Positions 33,267 through 42,027 of a stretch of DNA of 53,600 bases are shown here, piece after piece (within the stretch, counting starts at the first letter, position 1; every line of letters begins with the position of its first letter). Below the pieces are notes generated by a model. The model was not told where the DNA came from and did no database searches. It saw nothing but the letters and a program-made list of their open reading frames with translations. The position numbers and the translations under genes were made by a program. The DNA is from Verrucomicrobiales bacterium (GTDB lineage: Bacteria > Verrucomicrobiota > Verrucomicrobiia > Verrucomicrobiales > DEV007), in the NCBI GenBank assembly GCA_024638765.1, contig JAHEJT010000019.1, forward strand, positions 1 through 53,600, in the 5' to 3' direction.

Positions 33267-35510
33267 ATGAGAGTTGGGGATCGGGCGCAGCCGAATGGCT
33301 ACAGCATCATCGAAGTCTTCGCGGCCATCCTCGTGCTGGGATCAGTGATCTCGGTGGCGGTCAACCTCATCGAGGATCCCCGCGAGACGACCAAGAAATA
33401 CAAGCTCGAGAGCGACGTCCGGGCCTTGAACGCGGCGGTCGCCGTCTATCGTGTCTTCGGCGGTTCACTTGATTCGGTCACCGATCCCCAGGACATTCTC
33501 GATAAGCTGAAAACGATCGGCGACCTGGACACGTTGCGGCAGATGGCGGGTCTGACAGGAACCATGATCGACCGGCGGTTGATGGCGGAAATGCAGACGG
33601 ACGCGGAAGCCGCCGCCCTCGGTCCCCGCGCGGTATGGGATCCAACCGCGCACCGGTTCATTCTAGCGTATTCGGGCGCCAAGGGCGTCAAGAGCTTCGT
33701 GCTCGACGAAGCGGCAGCTCTCGAAACGGTCGTGGGAGAAAACCGGGCCGAGCTCATGCGCCTGGCCCTTAGCGACAGCTGGATCTGGGATTATTCGGAG
33801 GGATTGCTCGGGAATGGCGCGGCGCCCACCACCGTGATCACGGTCGACCCGGATGACGAGGGAACTACGACGCCTCCCTTGCCTCCAACCTCCGGACCGC
33901 TTCTGCCCCCCTTGTTCACGAAGATCACCGGTTCTTACCCAATCACGAGCTTCAATCTCTTGTTGGATTTTATCGATCCGAATCCGCCCGGGATGTCACA
34001 GGTGCGCTACTCGATCAACTCGAGTGTCTGGACAGTTTACACCGGAGTGCCGGTCAGCGTGCCCGCCGACGCCGTCGTGCGCGCCTTTGCCGAATCGATT
34101 GACGTGGCCTGGACCGATAGCGTTGAAGCGATGCACACGTATAACGCATTCACGGTACAGCTTGCCAAGCCGGTGATTGTCGCGGACGCATCCAAGTTCG
34201 ATTTTGCGGTCAACGATATCAATGTCGACGTTATCAATCCGAACAGCGGGTCAATATCGTATCTCGAATACCGGCTCGATCCGGCTGCTGCCTGGAGTGC
34301 ATATACGGGAGGGTTGAAGCTCAAACCTCTGGATTACACCCTTGGGGTGACGGTCGAGGCCCGGGTGGTCCCCACTGCCGCGTATTATGCGGAAAGTGCT
34401 CCCGGCACCTTATTTCTGGAGGGTCCGGATGGAATATCTCTGACCGTGCCGGAAATCAGTTTCAGCGACACCAATTTCAGCGGCACGATCTCTTCCATTA
34501 CAGTGACGATTACGGAATCGAATCCGAGCGGTTCCGCGGACATTTATTACCAGATCCTTCCCGCGGGCGCCGGAGTTGCCACCGGGTTCTCGGAGTACAG
34601 TAATCCGTTTGCAGTTAACGAGGTCGATTATCCCGACGGGTTCTCAATCAGGGCATATTCCAAGGCGGCGGTCGCTCCCTACATCGACAGTGATTACAAC
34701 GTCCAGAGCACCGGTTCTTATTTTGGCACGGATTTGAACACCGGTGGCATGGTCGGGAGAATCTACGATCTGAAGAGATACGCCGACGGCAGCTCGACTT
34801 TCATGGAGACGCAAGGTGATGATCCTTACAATCAGGTCTTCTACGACGCGATCAAAGCGATGACGCCAGAGATCACCGCAGGCACAGTATGGGGACTCGA
34901 TCCTCTCTACCTCAGGCAATACTATTCCGCCGCGAAAGCACTTTACGGATCGCGATTCTCGACCCCGCAACTGACTTCCAGCGGCAATCCCGAGTTGATG
35001 GGAGTGGAAAGTGTGGTCTCCCCCAATTACCTGGTCATGCATTACGCCGGGGATTTCAGTCCGCAAAATCCAGGGTTCTACCGGTTCAGCGGGCGCGCCG
35101 ACGCCGTGTTGCAGGTTTGGATCGACGGTCGACTGGTCCTCACGGCGAATCAGGCCGCGGACGAAGTAGCATCCGATTTCCCTTGGACGGACAAACCGGA
35201 TTGGGAGAGTTATTTTGCCGCAGACGACGATAACAATTGGGGCAATGCTCCAGACAATTTGAAGTATACGCCGGTGGCGGGGCCCTGGGTTTACCTCGAG
35301 GGTGAGCACCGGATCGACATCGTCGTTGGTGAAGAGACCGGTGACTTTCACATGAACCTGCGGGTCGAAGAGCAGGGGGTCACCTATGCGGATGGGGCGC
35401 AGGTATTTACCACCCGCCCGCTCGACACCGCCGAGGAATCTCAAGTCAGCGCGTCTTTCTCCTGGAGCACGCCAGGCACTTCCGCTCCTCCCGCCTTCCA
35501 GTTGCGGTAA
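33267..35510 (+). CDS. Array gene E: prepilin-like protein with PA14-like domain
   Basis: A 747-residue protein. The signal is QPNG|YSIIEVFAAILVLG, cut after Gly11, with the usual Glu at +5. The core is well kept (LNAAVAVYRVFGGSLDS, GLTGTMIDRR, WIWDYSEG). A Pro/Thr-rich linker precedes three Ig/chitobiase-like modules (about 215-460); the third matches the third module of A and B (SADIYYQILP, DYPDGFSIRAYSKA). Residues about 578-700 look like a PA14 domain (NYLVMHYAGDF, FYRFSGRADAVLQVWIDG, VYLEGEHRIDIVVGE), a beta-barrel fold often used to bind carbohydrates. The ATG at 33267 has a GGAAG ribosome binding site. Carbohydrate binding by the PA14-like domain is inferred from the family. Confidence 0.85.
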   Translation: MRVGDRAQPNGYSIIEVFAAILVLGSVISVAVNLIEDPRETTKKYKLESDVRALNAAVAVYRVFGGSLDSVTDPQDILDKLKTIGDLDTLRQMAGLTGTMIDRRLMAEMQTDAEAAALGPRAVWDPTAHRFILAYSGAKGVKSFVLDEAAALETVVGENRAELMRLALSDSWIWDYSEGLLGNGAAPTTVITVDPDDEGTTTPPLPPTSGPLLPPLFTKITGSYPITSFNLLLDFIDPNPPGMSQVRYSINSSVWTVYTGVPVSVPADAVVRAFAESIDVAWTDSVEAMHTYNAFTVQLAKPVIVADASKFDFAVNDINVDVINPNSGSISYLEYRLDPAAAWSAYTGGLKLKPLDYTLGVTVEARVVPTAAYYAESAPGTLFLEGPDGISLTVPEISFSDTNFSGTISSITVTITESNPSGSADIYYQILPAGAGVATGFSEYSNPFAVNEVDYPDGFSIRAYSKAAVAPYIDSDYNVQSTGSYFGTDLNTGGMVGRIYDLKRYADGSSTFMETQGDDPYNQVFYDAIKAMTPEITAGTVWGLDPLYLRQYYSAAKALYGSRFSTPQLTSSGNPELMGVESVVSPNYLVMHYAGDFSPQNPGFYRFSGRADAVLQVWIDGRLVLTANQAADEVASDFPWTDKPDWESYFAADDDNNWGNAPDNLKYTPVAGPWVYLEGEHRIDIVVGEETGDFHMNLRVEEQGVTYADGAQVFTTRPLDTAEESQVSASFSWSTPGTSAPPAFQLR

Positions 35511-35600
35511 ATTGTTTGGCCAGATTTGTTTCCATCGACCCAATCACCGAAAACCAGTAGCAAACCAAACCTAGAGTAGACAGTAGGCAGAGAAAGCCAA

Positions 35601-35666
35601 AGACAGACAGACAGACATAGTATGAAAGGGAGCCTCTCCGGGTGGAGAAGCTCCCTTTCTTCGTTT
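35601..35666 (+). terminator. Rho-independent terminator after gene E, preceded by AGAC repeats
   Basis: GAAAGGGAGCCTCTCC (35624-35639) pairs with GGAGAAGCTCCCTTTC (35644-35659) through 16 positions with one mismatch and a GGGT loop, followed by TTCGTTT. Just before it, 35601-35616 is a run of four AGAC units. The stem is unrelated to the A/B/C terminators. The remaining gap to 35980 shows nothing recognisable. Confidence 0.85.
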
Positions 35667-35980
35667 CCGGCGGGCCGACCTCGCCCCGATCATGCCCGCC
35701 GCTCGCCTGCGAAAAAAGCCGCGGTGAGGAGATCCCTGGCGTTTCCTGAGCAGCCCAGAGGTCGGGGCCCGGGCTGCGCGGATGCGCTTGGGCGGACAAG
35801 ATCCCCGGTGGAGAGCTTGCTCCCACCCTTCCCAGGAATCCCGGCCCGAGGCCAGTGGCGCGCGGCAGGTCCGGTGAAATGCGGGGGGCATTGAGTTGGG
35901 CCGCCCAGGGATGGGGACGGTTTCCAGCGCGCTGCCTGAATCTTGGATTCAGCCCCTTTTCGCAATTATGCTTCGAAAAT

Positions 35981-36008
35981 TTGACAATTATATCAAACTC
36001 GATAATAT
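35981..36008 (+). promoter_or_regulatory. Promoter of array gene F
   Basis: A consensus TTGACA (35981-35986), 16 bases and TAATAT (36003-36008) within an AT-rich island. The -10 region overlaps the palindrome GATAATATTATC, which could be an operator. The transcript leader is C/T-rich (CTCCACCCCCTCCACC) with no Shine-Dalgarno sequence. Confidence 0.55.
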
Positions 36009-36052
36009 TATCTGTTATAGAAACCTCCACCCCCTCCACCCCTTCTACCCCT

Positions 36053-37699
36053 ATGAAATCGCCCCACCGCTGCCACCTCCGCGGCATGACCCTCGTCGAG
36101 ACGGTGGTCACCCTGATCGTCGTCAGCCTGGTGGCCTCGTTCACGATGAATCTCGTGCGGGATCTTCCCTACCGCAGTGCCCACCACAAACTGCTCGGAG
36201 ACGTCCGCGAGCTCAATCACTCGGTCAAAGTTTACCAGGCCTTTTTTGGCACCCTTGATTCAGCGCGCACCGCAGAGGATGTCATCGAGCACCTGAAAGA
36301 TGCCGCCGCCAGCGAGTCCGCCCGGGGTATCGCCGACCTCACAGGGAGCATCATCGACCGCCGCCTCGTCCCGGTCATGATCACTCCGGAAGAATCCATT
36401 ACTTCCATGCCGCGTGCGGTCTGGAGTCGTTCCCAGAAGCAATTCGAAATCGTGAAGGAGGGCTTCAGCGGAATCAAACGATTTGAATTGGAGGGCGATG
36501 TGGCATCCGCTTCGCTGGATACCGGAGCAGGCACTACTAGGGGATCCGAGCTCTCCACCGCATCCAATTGGATCTGGGAATACACCGATCAAAGAGCGGC
36601 CGGTCGGAACGATCCGACGATAGTGCCGATTTCCTCCGCGGCTCCCGAGATTGAGGTCTCTGCGGTCTCGAGGGACGCCGAACTGCTCAAGCGTCCCGAG
36701 TTCTCGGTGCCCGGCGGCAGTTACTCAATCGATGATTACGGCCTGGAGTTGACGATTTCCGATCCCAACGTCGCTGGGGTGTCCAAGATCCATTACTCCG
36801 TGAATTTGCAGCCGTGGGAGGTCTACACGGGTCCCATCACCGTGCAGCCTTCTTCTCACATCCGCGCTTATGCGCAGTCGCTCCATCCGGACTGGAGAAA
36901 CAGCGGTCCGCGCACCCAGATTTACAACGCTATCCCGGTCCTTTTAAGGTCTCCCGGGATTGATCTAAGTGCCGAAAAACTCGATTACAATGAAAACCAG
37001 AAGGTGAGAATTACGATCGACAATCCCAATGAAGATCTCGTTTCCAACGTGGAATACCGAATCAACGAAGGTTCATGGACGCCATATACCGGGCCTTTTT
37101 CGCTGAGCACGTTCGAATATTACCTGGAAGGAGCCCGCATCGGGGCGCGGGTCATTGGGACCGAGGATTGGTATGTCCGCAGCGAGGAGGTTTCCTCCAT
37201 TGTGGACAGGCCGGATCCGTGGTTCGAGATTTCCGGAGATGCCAGCGGCTCCATAATTACCCCCGCCGCGAATTACAAAAGTGCCGGTTCTCTGAGTTTT
37301 AAGGGCACCGGTTTCCTCGAGGTCGCTCCTGGAGAGCGGTTCAAGATCGGGACTCTGGATTTTTCCAATCGGGAAGTTGGCATTGAGCGTGATTCCGAGT
37401 CGGTCGATTTTTCGATCAACCTGGTGTTCGACGGCACGGTAAATCGCGAATTTCACTATACGCTCGCGGTGATCGAGACTCCCAATTCTGCCGGGTCTGA
37501 ACAGGGAAATGCCGATTACGTCCGACTCGAAAAGCTTCTATCCGATACTGCCATTCCGATCCGGGGTGAGCGCTACCATCTGGTTCTGGAATTCGGCGAA
37601 ACAACGGAGAAAGGGTATTCCAGTCCCGCAGAATTTCATGTTTACGAAGGCGCCGCCGCCGAAGGCAGTCTTTATGCGCGGCTCGAACTGGCCGACTAA
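36053..37699 (+). CDS. Array gene F: prepilin-like protein with choice-of-anchor-K-like domain
   Basis: A 548-residue protein. The signal is CHLRG|MTLVETVVTLIV, cut after Gly11, with Glu at +5. The core is diverged but clear: LNHSVKVYQAFFGTLDS, DLTGSIIDRR, WIWEYTD. Two Ig/chitobiase-like modules cover about 222-385 (SKIHYSVNLQPWEVYTG, NVEYRINEGSWTPYTGPF). The C-terminal 160 residues (388-545) match the choice-of-anchor-K type also found in G and I: GTGFLEVAPGERFKIGTLDF, VIETPNSAG, ADYVRLEKL, VLEFGETT, FHVYEGAAAEGSLYARLEL. The ATG at 36053 is preferred because upstream in-frame codons lie before the promoter. Confidence 0.84.
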   Translation: MKSPHRCHLRGMTLVETVVTLIVVSLVASFTMNLVRDLPYRSAHHKLLGDVRELNHSVKVYQAFFGTLDSARTAEDVIEHLKDAAASESARGIADLTGSIIDRRLVPVMITPEESITSMPRAVWSRSQKQFEIVKEGFSGIKRFELEGDVASASLDTGAGTTRGSELSTASNWIWEYTDQRAAGRNDPTIVPISSAAPEIEVSAVSRDAELLKRPEFSVPGGSYSIDDYGLELTISDPNVAGVSKIHYSVNLQPWEVYTGPITVQPSSHIRAYAQSLHPDWRNSGPRTQIYNAIPVLLRSPGIDLSAEKLDYNENQKVRITIDNPNEDLVSNVEYRINEGSWTPYTGPFSLSTFEYYLEGARIGARVIGTEDWYVRSEEVSSIVDRPDPWFEISGDASGSIITPAANYKSAGSLSFKGTGFLEVAPGERFKIGTLDFSNREVGIERDSESVDFSINLVFDGTVNREFHYTLAVIETPNSAGSEQGNADYVRLEKLLSDTAIPIRGERYHLVLEFGETTEKGYSSPAEFHVYEGAAAEGSLYARLELAD

Positions 37700-37810
37700 G
37701 CCGAAACCGACTTTCTCCTTCTTCCGCATCCATCCAGGCTTCAACCCCAGCGATTTCTCAACTACCACACGACGCGCAGACGATTTCTTTCAAAAAAAGA
37801 TCCCCCTCCT

Positions 37811-37884
37811 GGGGAGCAGTTCGAAGATCTCCCGGCCGGTTTTTCCTGGTGGAGCGAAAGCCGGCCAACCTCGGGCTGCTCCCC
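37811..37884. repeat. Nested inverted repeat after gene F
   Basis: An outer 9-bp pair, GGGGAGCAG (37811-37819) and CTGCTCCCC (37876-37884), encloses an inner pair, GGCCGG (37834-37839) and CCGGCC (37861-37866). No T-run follows on the plus strand, so it is only a possible terminator. The rest of the 575-base gap to gene G shows nothing but the gene G promoter. Confidence 0.45.
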
Positions 37885-38222
37885 TTCGCGCGTCTGCGGG
37901 GGGGTAGTTTCCGGTTTTCCCCGGTAGCAGGCCTGGTCGAGGCGCCAAGCTGACGGGCGTTCCCTCGATGACGTGATCCCTCGAGTGCGGCCGGGATGGC
38001 AGGGGGGGAGCCGGATCGAGGAAGGGTGAAACAGGACGAAATCGGGGGCCGCTGGGGAAGCCGAGGCACAGCGAGAGGCGGAGAAAACACCCCGGCGGCA
38101 TCTCAATACTGGGAATTTGGGCCGGGGATGCGAATGGAGGCTGCGAAATGCGATCAAAAGAGGACGGAATTACGGGGGAAATGAGGTGTAACCACTACAA
38201 TTATTAAAATTTATTCTAATTA

Positions 38223-38251
38223 TTGACAAAATTACCATTATTTGGTTTATT
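38223..38251 (+). promoter_or_regulatory. Promoter of array gene G
   Basis: TTGACA (38223-38228), 17 bases and TTTATT (38246-38251). From the -35 element to the start codon it aligns closely with the gene H leader, ending in the shared ATAACAACCGT and then AATGAAG. Confidence 0.55.
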
Positions 38252-38274
38252 ATAGATAACAACCGTTACGATCA

Positions 38275-40122
38275 ATGAAGCTTACTCCTATCGCTCAGTC
38301 AGAAATCCGCGCCTTCACGCTCATAGAGGTGCTCGGGGCCGTCTTGCTTATCGCCGCACTCTCGGTCCTGACCATGGGCCTCATCCCGGACACGCCGAAG
38401 CGCGCTGCGGAAGCCAAGCTTAAGAATGATGTCCGCACCTTGAACACCGCGATCGACGTTTACACCATCTTCGGCGGTTCGCTCGACAGTGTGGACTCCG
38501 TCTCCGATTTGGTCACCAAGCTTCAGACCCGCGCCGACGCCGTTACCGCTACGCAGACGGCCGGACTTACGGGCAGCCTCATCGATCCCCGTCTCACCGT
38601 AGAGATGCAGACCACGGAAGAAGCCACTGAAAACGCTCCGCGCGCAATCTGGAATTCCCTGAAGAAGCGTATCGAAATCACCCATAGCGGCGCAGTGGGA
38701 GTCAAGAGCTTCAAACTCGACACCAGCCTGGCGTCTCTTCCGATCCAGCAGGAAGAAAGAACTCCCACGATGAGACTGGCGCGCACCAGCACCTGGATTT
38801 GGGATTACAACGATGTGTCTTCGAACGCAGGCGCCCCTCCGACGGGCGTGCCTTACAATCCTACTCCCACCTCTTTTTCCGGTCCGGCCGGACCGCCCGC
38901 TTCCGGCACCTTGGATGCGCCGCTCTTTTCGATCGCTCCCGGAGCTTACCCGATCACCGATTACAACCTTAACCTCAAGTTGACGAATCCCAATCCCAGC
39001 GGTCTTTCCCGCATTCGTTATTCCGTCGCCGGCGGCCCCTGGCAGACTTATTTCGGAAGCCCGATCGCGGTCTGGCCCGGCACCCAGGTGCAAGCCTTCT
39101 GCGAAAGCGTTGACGCCGGCTGGAATAACAGCAGCATTACCGCCAACGATTACAACGCGACGCCGGTGACTCTCCAGGCGCCCTACATCAACACCAGCGC
39201 TGCGCAGTTCGATTACGATTCCGACGCCAACGTTCTCGTAACGATCACGGCCGTCGATCATCCCGATCTGCTCTCTCTTGAATACCGGATCGACGGGGGC
39301 ACCTGGCAGTCCTACACGGGCTCCTTCTATCTTTACGTTCTGGATTACCAAACTGCGGCAGCCACGATTGAAGCCCGCTCCGTGGCGGTGGATTCTTACT
39401 ATCTCGACAGCAGTATCAGCACGGCGTCAGTGTTGCCTCCGGCGATGCCCTTCGCGATTTCGGGTGCTACTTCCGGCAGCTTCAAGGATCCGGCCGGCGA
39501 CAGCGGCATGGTCACCAACCTGGCTCCAGGCGAATCGAACAACTTCTTCTCCTGGGGCGATCCCGTGGACCAGGGGAGCGACACGACCCCGCCGAGCTCT
39601 CTGACTTTCACCGACGCCAACTTCACTGACGTGTCCGCCGGAGAGCGTTTCCTCGTCGGCACCATCAATTACTACAACGGCACCATCCAGTCGAACACGG
39701 GCGCCAACACCGTGAAACTGGTCACCGATATTAATTTCAACGGAACAGAAGTCCGGACGTTCGAATTCGATCTCGAGTTGATCAACGTGCCGAACGGTTC
39801 CGGCACCCCGGAGGGAGACGCCGATTTCGTGCGTCTCCAGTCCCTGTCTTCCAGCGCGGCCGCAACTATCGAAGGCAGCGATTACATCCTGGTTCTCGAG
39901 TTCGGTGAGACTACCGATTCAGGATTCTCCACCATCGATCAGTTCAATGTTTTCGAGAGCGCTTCCGCTAGTGGTAACCTTTATGGAACACTGATGCTGG
40001 CCGGCAGCGCCGCGCCCCTGGAAGACAGCGATGGTCCCACGGGCGATGCCGGCACCGACATGTCGGATCTCCTCAACGACGTCTCCAACGCCCTCAACAC
40101 GATTCCCAGCGGTGGTGAATGA
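38275..40122 (+). CDS. Array gene G: prepilin-like protein with choice-of-anchor-K-like domain
   Basis: A 615-residue protein. The signal SEIRA|FTLIEVLGAVLLIA is cut after Ala13, with Glu at +5. The core is well conserved: LNTAIDVYTIFGGSLDS, GLTGSLIDPR, WIWDYNDVSS. Two Ig/chitobiase-like modules follow (about 205-390: RIRYSVAGGPWQTYFG, SLEYRIDGGTWQSYTGSF). The choice-of-anchor-K-like region spans about 394-580: NFTDVSAGERFLVGTINYYN, ELINVPNGSG, ADFVRLQSL, VLEFGETTDSGF, FNVFESASASGNLYGTLML. The last 35 residues are acidic (DSDGPTGDAGTDMSD). There is no Shine-Dalgarno sequence before the ATG. Confidence 0.85.
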   Translation: MKLTPIAQSEIRAFTLIEVLGAVLLIAALSVLTMGLIPDTPKRAAEAKLKNDVRTLNTAIDVYTIFGGSLDSVDSVSDLVTKLQTRADAVTATQTAGLTGSLIDPRLTVEMQTTEEATENAPRAIWNSLKKRIEITHSGAVGVKSFKLDTSLASLPIQQEERTPTMRLARTSTWIWDYNDVSSNAGAPPTGVPYNPTPTSFSGPAGPPASGTLDAPLFSIAPGAYPITDYNLNLKLTNPNPSGLSRIRYSVAGGPWQTYFGSPIAVWPGTQVQAFCESVDAGWNNSSITANDYNATPVTLQAPYINTSAAQFDYDSDANVLVTITAVDHPDLLSLEYRIDGGTWQSYTGSFYLYVLDYQTAAATIEARSVAVDSYYLDSSISTASVLPPAMPFAISGATSGSFKDPAGDSGMVTNLAPGESNNFFSWGDPVDQGSDTTPPSSLTFTDANFTDVSAGERFLVGTINYYNGTIQSNTGANTVKLVTDINFNGTEVRTFEFDLELINVPNGSGTPEGDADFVRLQSLSSSAAATIEGSDYILVLEFGETTDSGFSTIDQFNVFESASASGNLYGTLMLAGSAAPLEDSDGPTGDAGTDMSDLLNDVSNALNTIPSGGE

Positions 40123-40276
40123 GCCTCGATTGACGAACGATTACAACCAGAGACCCCTTCGGTGCGCTCCCGGTCCCCCAAGGCCGGGAGCCCCCCTCAC
40201 CCTCCTCCACCCAGACCCCGCAGCACGTCCCCTCAAAGCCGCCCCCGCCTGAGAGAAAGAACACTAAGCCCAGAAA

Positions 40277-40315
40277 GAACCCTTCCCCGAATTGCGGGGA
40301 AGGGTTCTTCTCTTT
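40277..40315 (+). terminator. Rho-independent terminator after gene G
   Basis: A perfect 13-bp stem, GAACCCTTCCCCG with CGGGGAAGGGTTC around an AATTG loop, then TTCTCTTT. The rest of the 521-base gap holds only the gene H promoter. Confidence 0.9.
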
Positions 40316-40592
40316 GGGGGAGATGGGAGGGGTGGGGGCGCGGGGTTGAAGGTGGCCTGGTGGAGAGGGTGCCCACCGATTCCGGGGGGTAACGCCACTG
40401 CCCGGAGGCGAGATGCCTCGGGCAAGGCTGGGCCCTCGCGCAGCCACGGGGAAGACGGCTTCTCGAATCCTCTCAAACCTGAGAAATCGGCGCGCAAACA
40501 CGAAGAAGAGATGCGAGAGGCCTGGGAATCGATTACAAGTCCGTGCCTCATGACGCGGAAATAACCATATTTATTATATTTCATTCCAATCT

Positions 40593-40620
40593 TTGACAAA
40601 TTTGCAATAATTGGTATATT
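40593..40620 (+). promoter_or_regulatory. Promoter of array gene H
   Basis: TTGACA (40593-40598), 16 bases and TATATT (40615-40620), about 24 bases before the ATG. The region from -35 to the start codon is a near copy of the gene G leader. Confidence 0.6.
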
Positions 40621-40643
40621 TTATATAACAACCGTAGCAGTTA

Positions 40644-41900
40644 ATGAAGGTAAGACGCAGTAAGACCCTTTCGCCGGCTGGATTCACGCTCCTGGAGCTG
40701 ATCGGCGCCCTCGTGGTCACTGCGGCCGTTACCATCCTCTCCTGCACCATCATCTCGGACCACCCGCAGACTCAGGCTCGAGAAAAAATGGCCGACGATA
40801 TTCGGGGCCTCAACGCCGCCGTCGATGTTTACCGGATCTTCGGGGGTTCGCTCACCGGGCTGACCTCGGTGGAAGATGTCCTCTTGCGGCTCAAGAGCCC
40901 GACGGGTCGCAGCGCCGGCAACCTCCTCGATGTCCGTCTTCGCGCCGAGATGCAAACCGACAGCGAAGCACGTCGCCCCGGAGCAAGAGTCGCCTGGAAC
41001 CCCGGGCAAGAACTTTTCGAAATGCAGCACACGGGTGATATCGGAGCCAAAGGTTTCTGGCTCGATGAAAGTCTCGCCTCCATGGAAATCGCGTTTGACA
41101 CTTCCCGGGATGCAAGTGGCTGGATCGCCGATCGCAGCATGGAAGGCGAAATTGCCAAAAGCGCGACGCCGGGTATTGGGATTTCGGCGAGGGTGGACCA
41201 CGCGGACGGTGGAACGAGGAATTTTGCTGGCGCCGAGGTGCTCGAGGCGCCGATTTTTTCGTTACCCGCCGGCGAGTATGCCATTCTTGATTTTGATTTA
41301 AACGTGCGGATACAGAATCCCAATCCCAAGGGCCTTTCCCGCATTCTCTACTCCATCGATGAGGGTCCCTGGATGACTTACGACGGTTCCGTGGTGGTAG
41401 TGCAGCCGGGAACCAGGATTCGGGCTTTCGCGGACAGCACGGACCCGGCCTGGCGCAGCAGTGAAAAAACGGGTGATACTTACGTGGCTCGCGTAGTGAA
41501 ATTGAATTCGCCGAGAATTGTTTCCAGCGCGCCGCGATTCGATTTCAGCACCCAGCAGGTCGTGCAAGTCAGCATGGAAGACCCCAACCAGAAGGGCGTT
41601 TCCAAACTTGAATTCCGTGTCGACGGCGGTCCCTGGCAATCGTATGTGAAGCCCTTCGATTTGGGTGTCTTCAATTTCCGGCAGCATGGCGCGGACATCG
41701 AAGCCCGTGCGGTTCCGGTGGTAGAACATTTCAAGCGGAGCGAGATCGCCAAGACGCAAGTCGGTAAACCCGGTCCGGCGGCGGCCCGTTCCAGCCGAGG
41801 GAAAAGTTTTCTCGAGAACGCCATGGGAATTTCCCAAACCTCCCGGCATCGCGTGGTTCGCGCGGTGGTTGCGCCCCTGGCGCACAGCGCCGGGAACTGA
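40644..41900 (+). CDS. Array gene H: shortest prepilin-like member, modules only
   Basis: A 418-residue protein. The signal is LSPAG|FTLLELIGALVVTA, cut after Gly13, with Glu at +5. The core keeps LNAAVDVYRIFGGSL but has lost part of the segment between the LTS and IDRR regions (RSAGNLLDVRL). WIWDY is reduced to WIADRSMEG. Two Ig/chitobiase-like modules follow (about 195-375: RILYSIDEGPWMTYDG, KLEFRVDGGPWQSYVKPF). The protein ends after a short basic tail with no additional C-terminal domain. It could be a minimal member of the array or one that lost its C-terminal domain. No Shine-Dalgarno sequence is visible. Confidence 0.83.
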   Translation: MKVRRSKTLSPAGFTLLELIGALVVTAAVTILSCTIISDHPQTQAREKMADDIRGLNAAVDVYRIFGGSLTGLTSVEDVLLRLKSPTGRSAGNLLDVRLRAEMQTDSEARRPGARVAWNPGQELFEMQHTGDIGAKGFWLDESLASMEIAFDTSRDASGWIADRSMEGEIAKSATPGIGISARVDHADGGTRNFAGAEVLEAPIFSLPAGEYAILDFDLNVRIQNPNPKGLSRILYSIDEGPWMTYDGSVVVVQPGTRIRAFADSTDPAWRSSEKTGDTYVARVVKLNSPRIVSSAPRFDFSTQQVVQVSMEDPNQKGVSKLEFRVDGGPWQSYVKPFDLGVFNFRQHGADIEARAVPVVEHFKRSEIAKTQVGKPGPAAARSSRGKSFLENAMGISQTSRHRVVRAVVAPLAHSAGN

Positions 41901-41943
41901 TTCGATTTTTCCTGAAGTCCAGCAGACCACAGCAAAGGATGAA

Positions 41944-41983
41944 GCCCGTCCCGGCCCAGCAGCCGGGGCGGGTTTCGACTTTT
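41944..41983 (+). terminator. Terminator after gene H
   Basis: CCCGTCCCGGC (41945-41955) pairs with GCCGGGGCGGG (41962-41972) around a CCAGCA loop, followed by TTTCGACTTTTC. The stem resembles the A/B/C terminator family. It also lies 44 bases from the end of the convergent transporter gene and could serve both strands. Confidence 0.85.
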
Positions 41984-42027
41984 CGGGGATCGTGATGGAG
42001 ATAGCCCGCCCGGGTCCCGGCGGGCGC

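Noticed and set aside
35601..35617. AGAC tandem repeat considered as a CRISPR or phase-variation tract
   Set aside because: Only four 4-base units, no spacers, and it lies downstream of a stop codon next to a terminator, so it cannot shift a reading frame.
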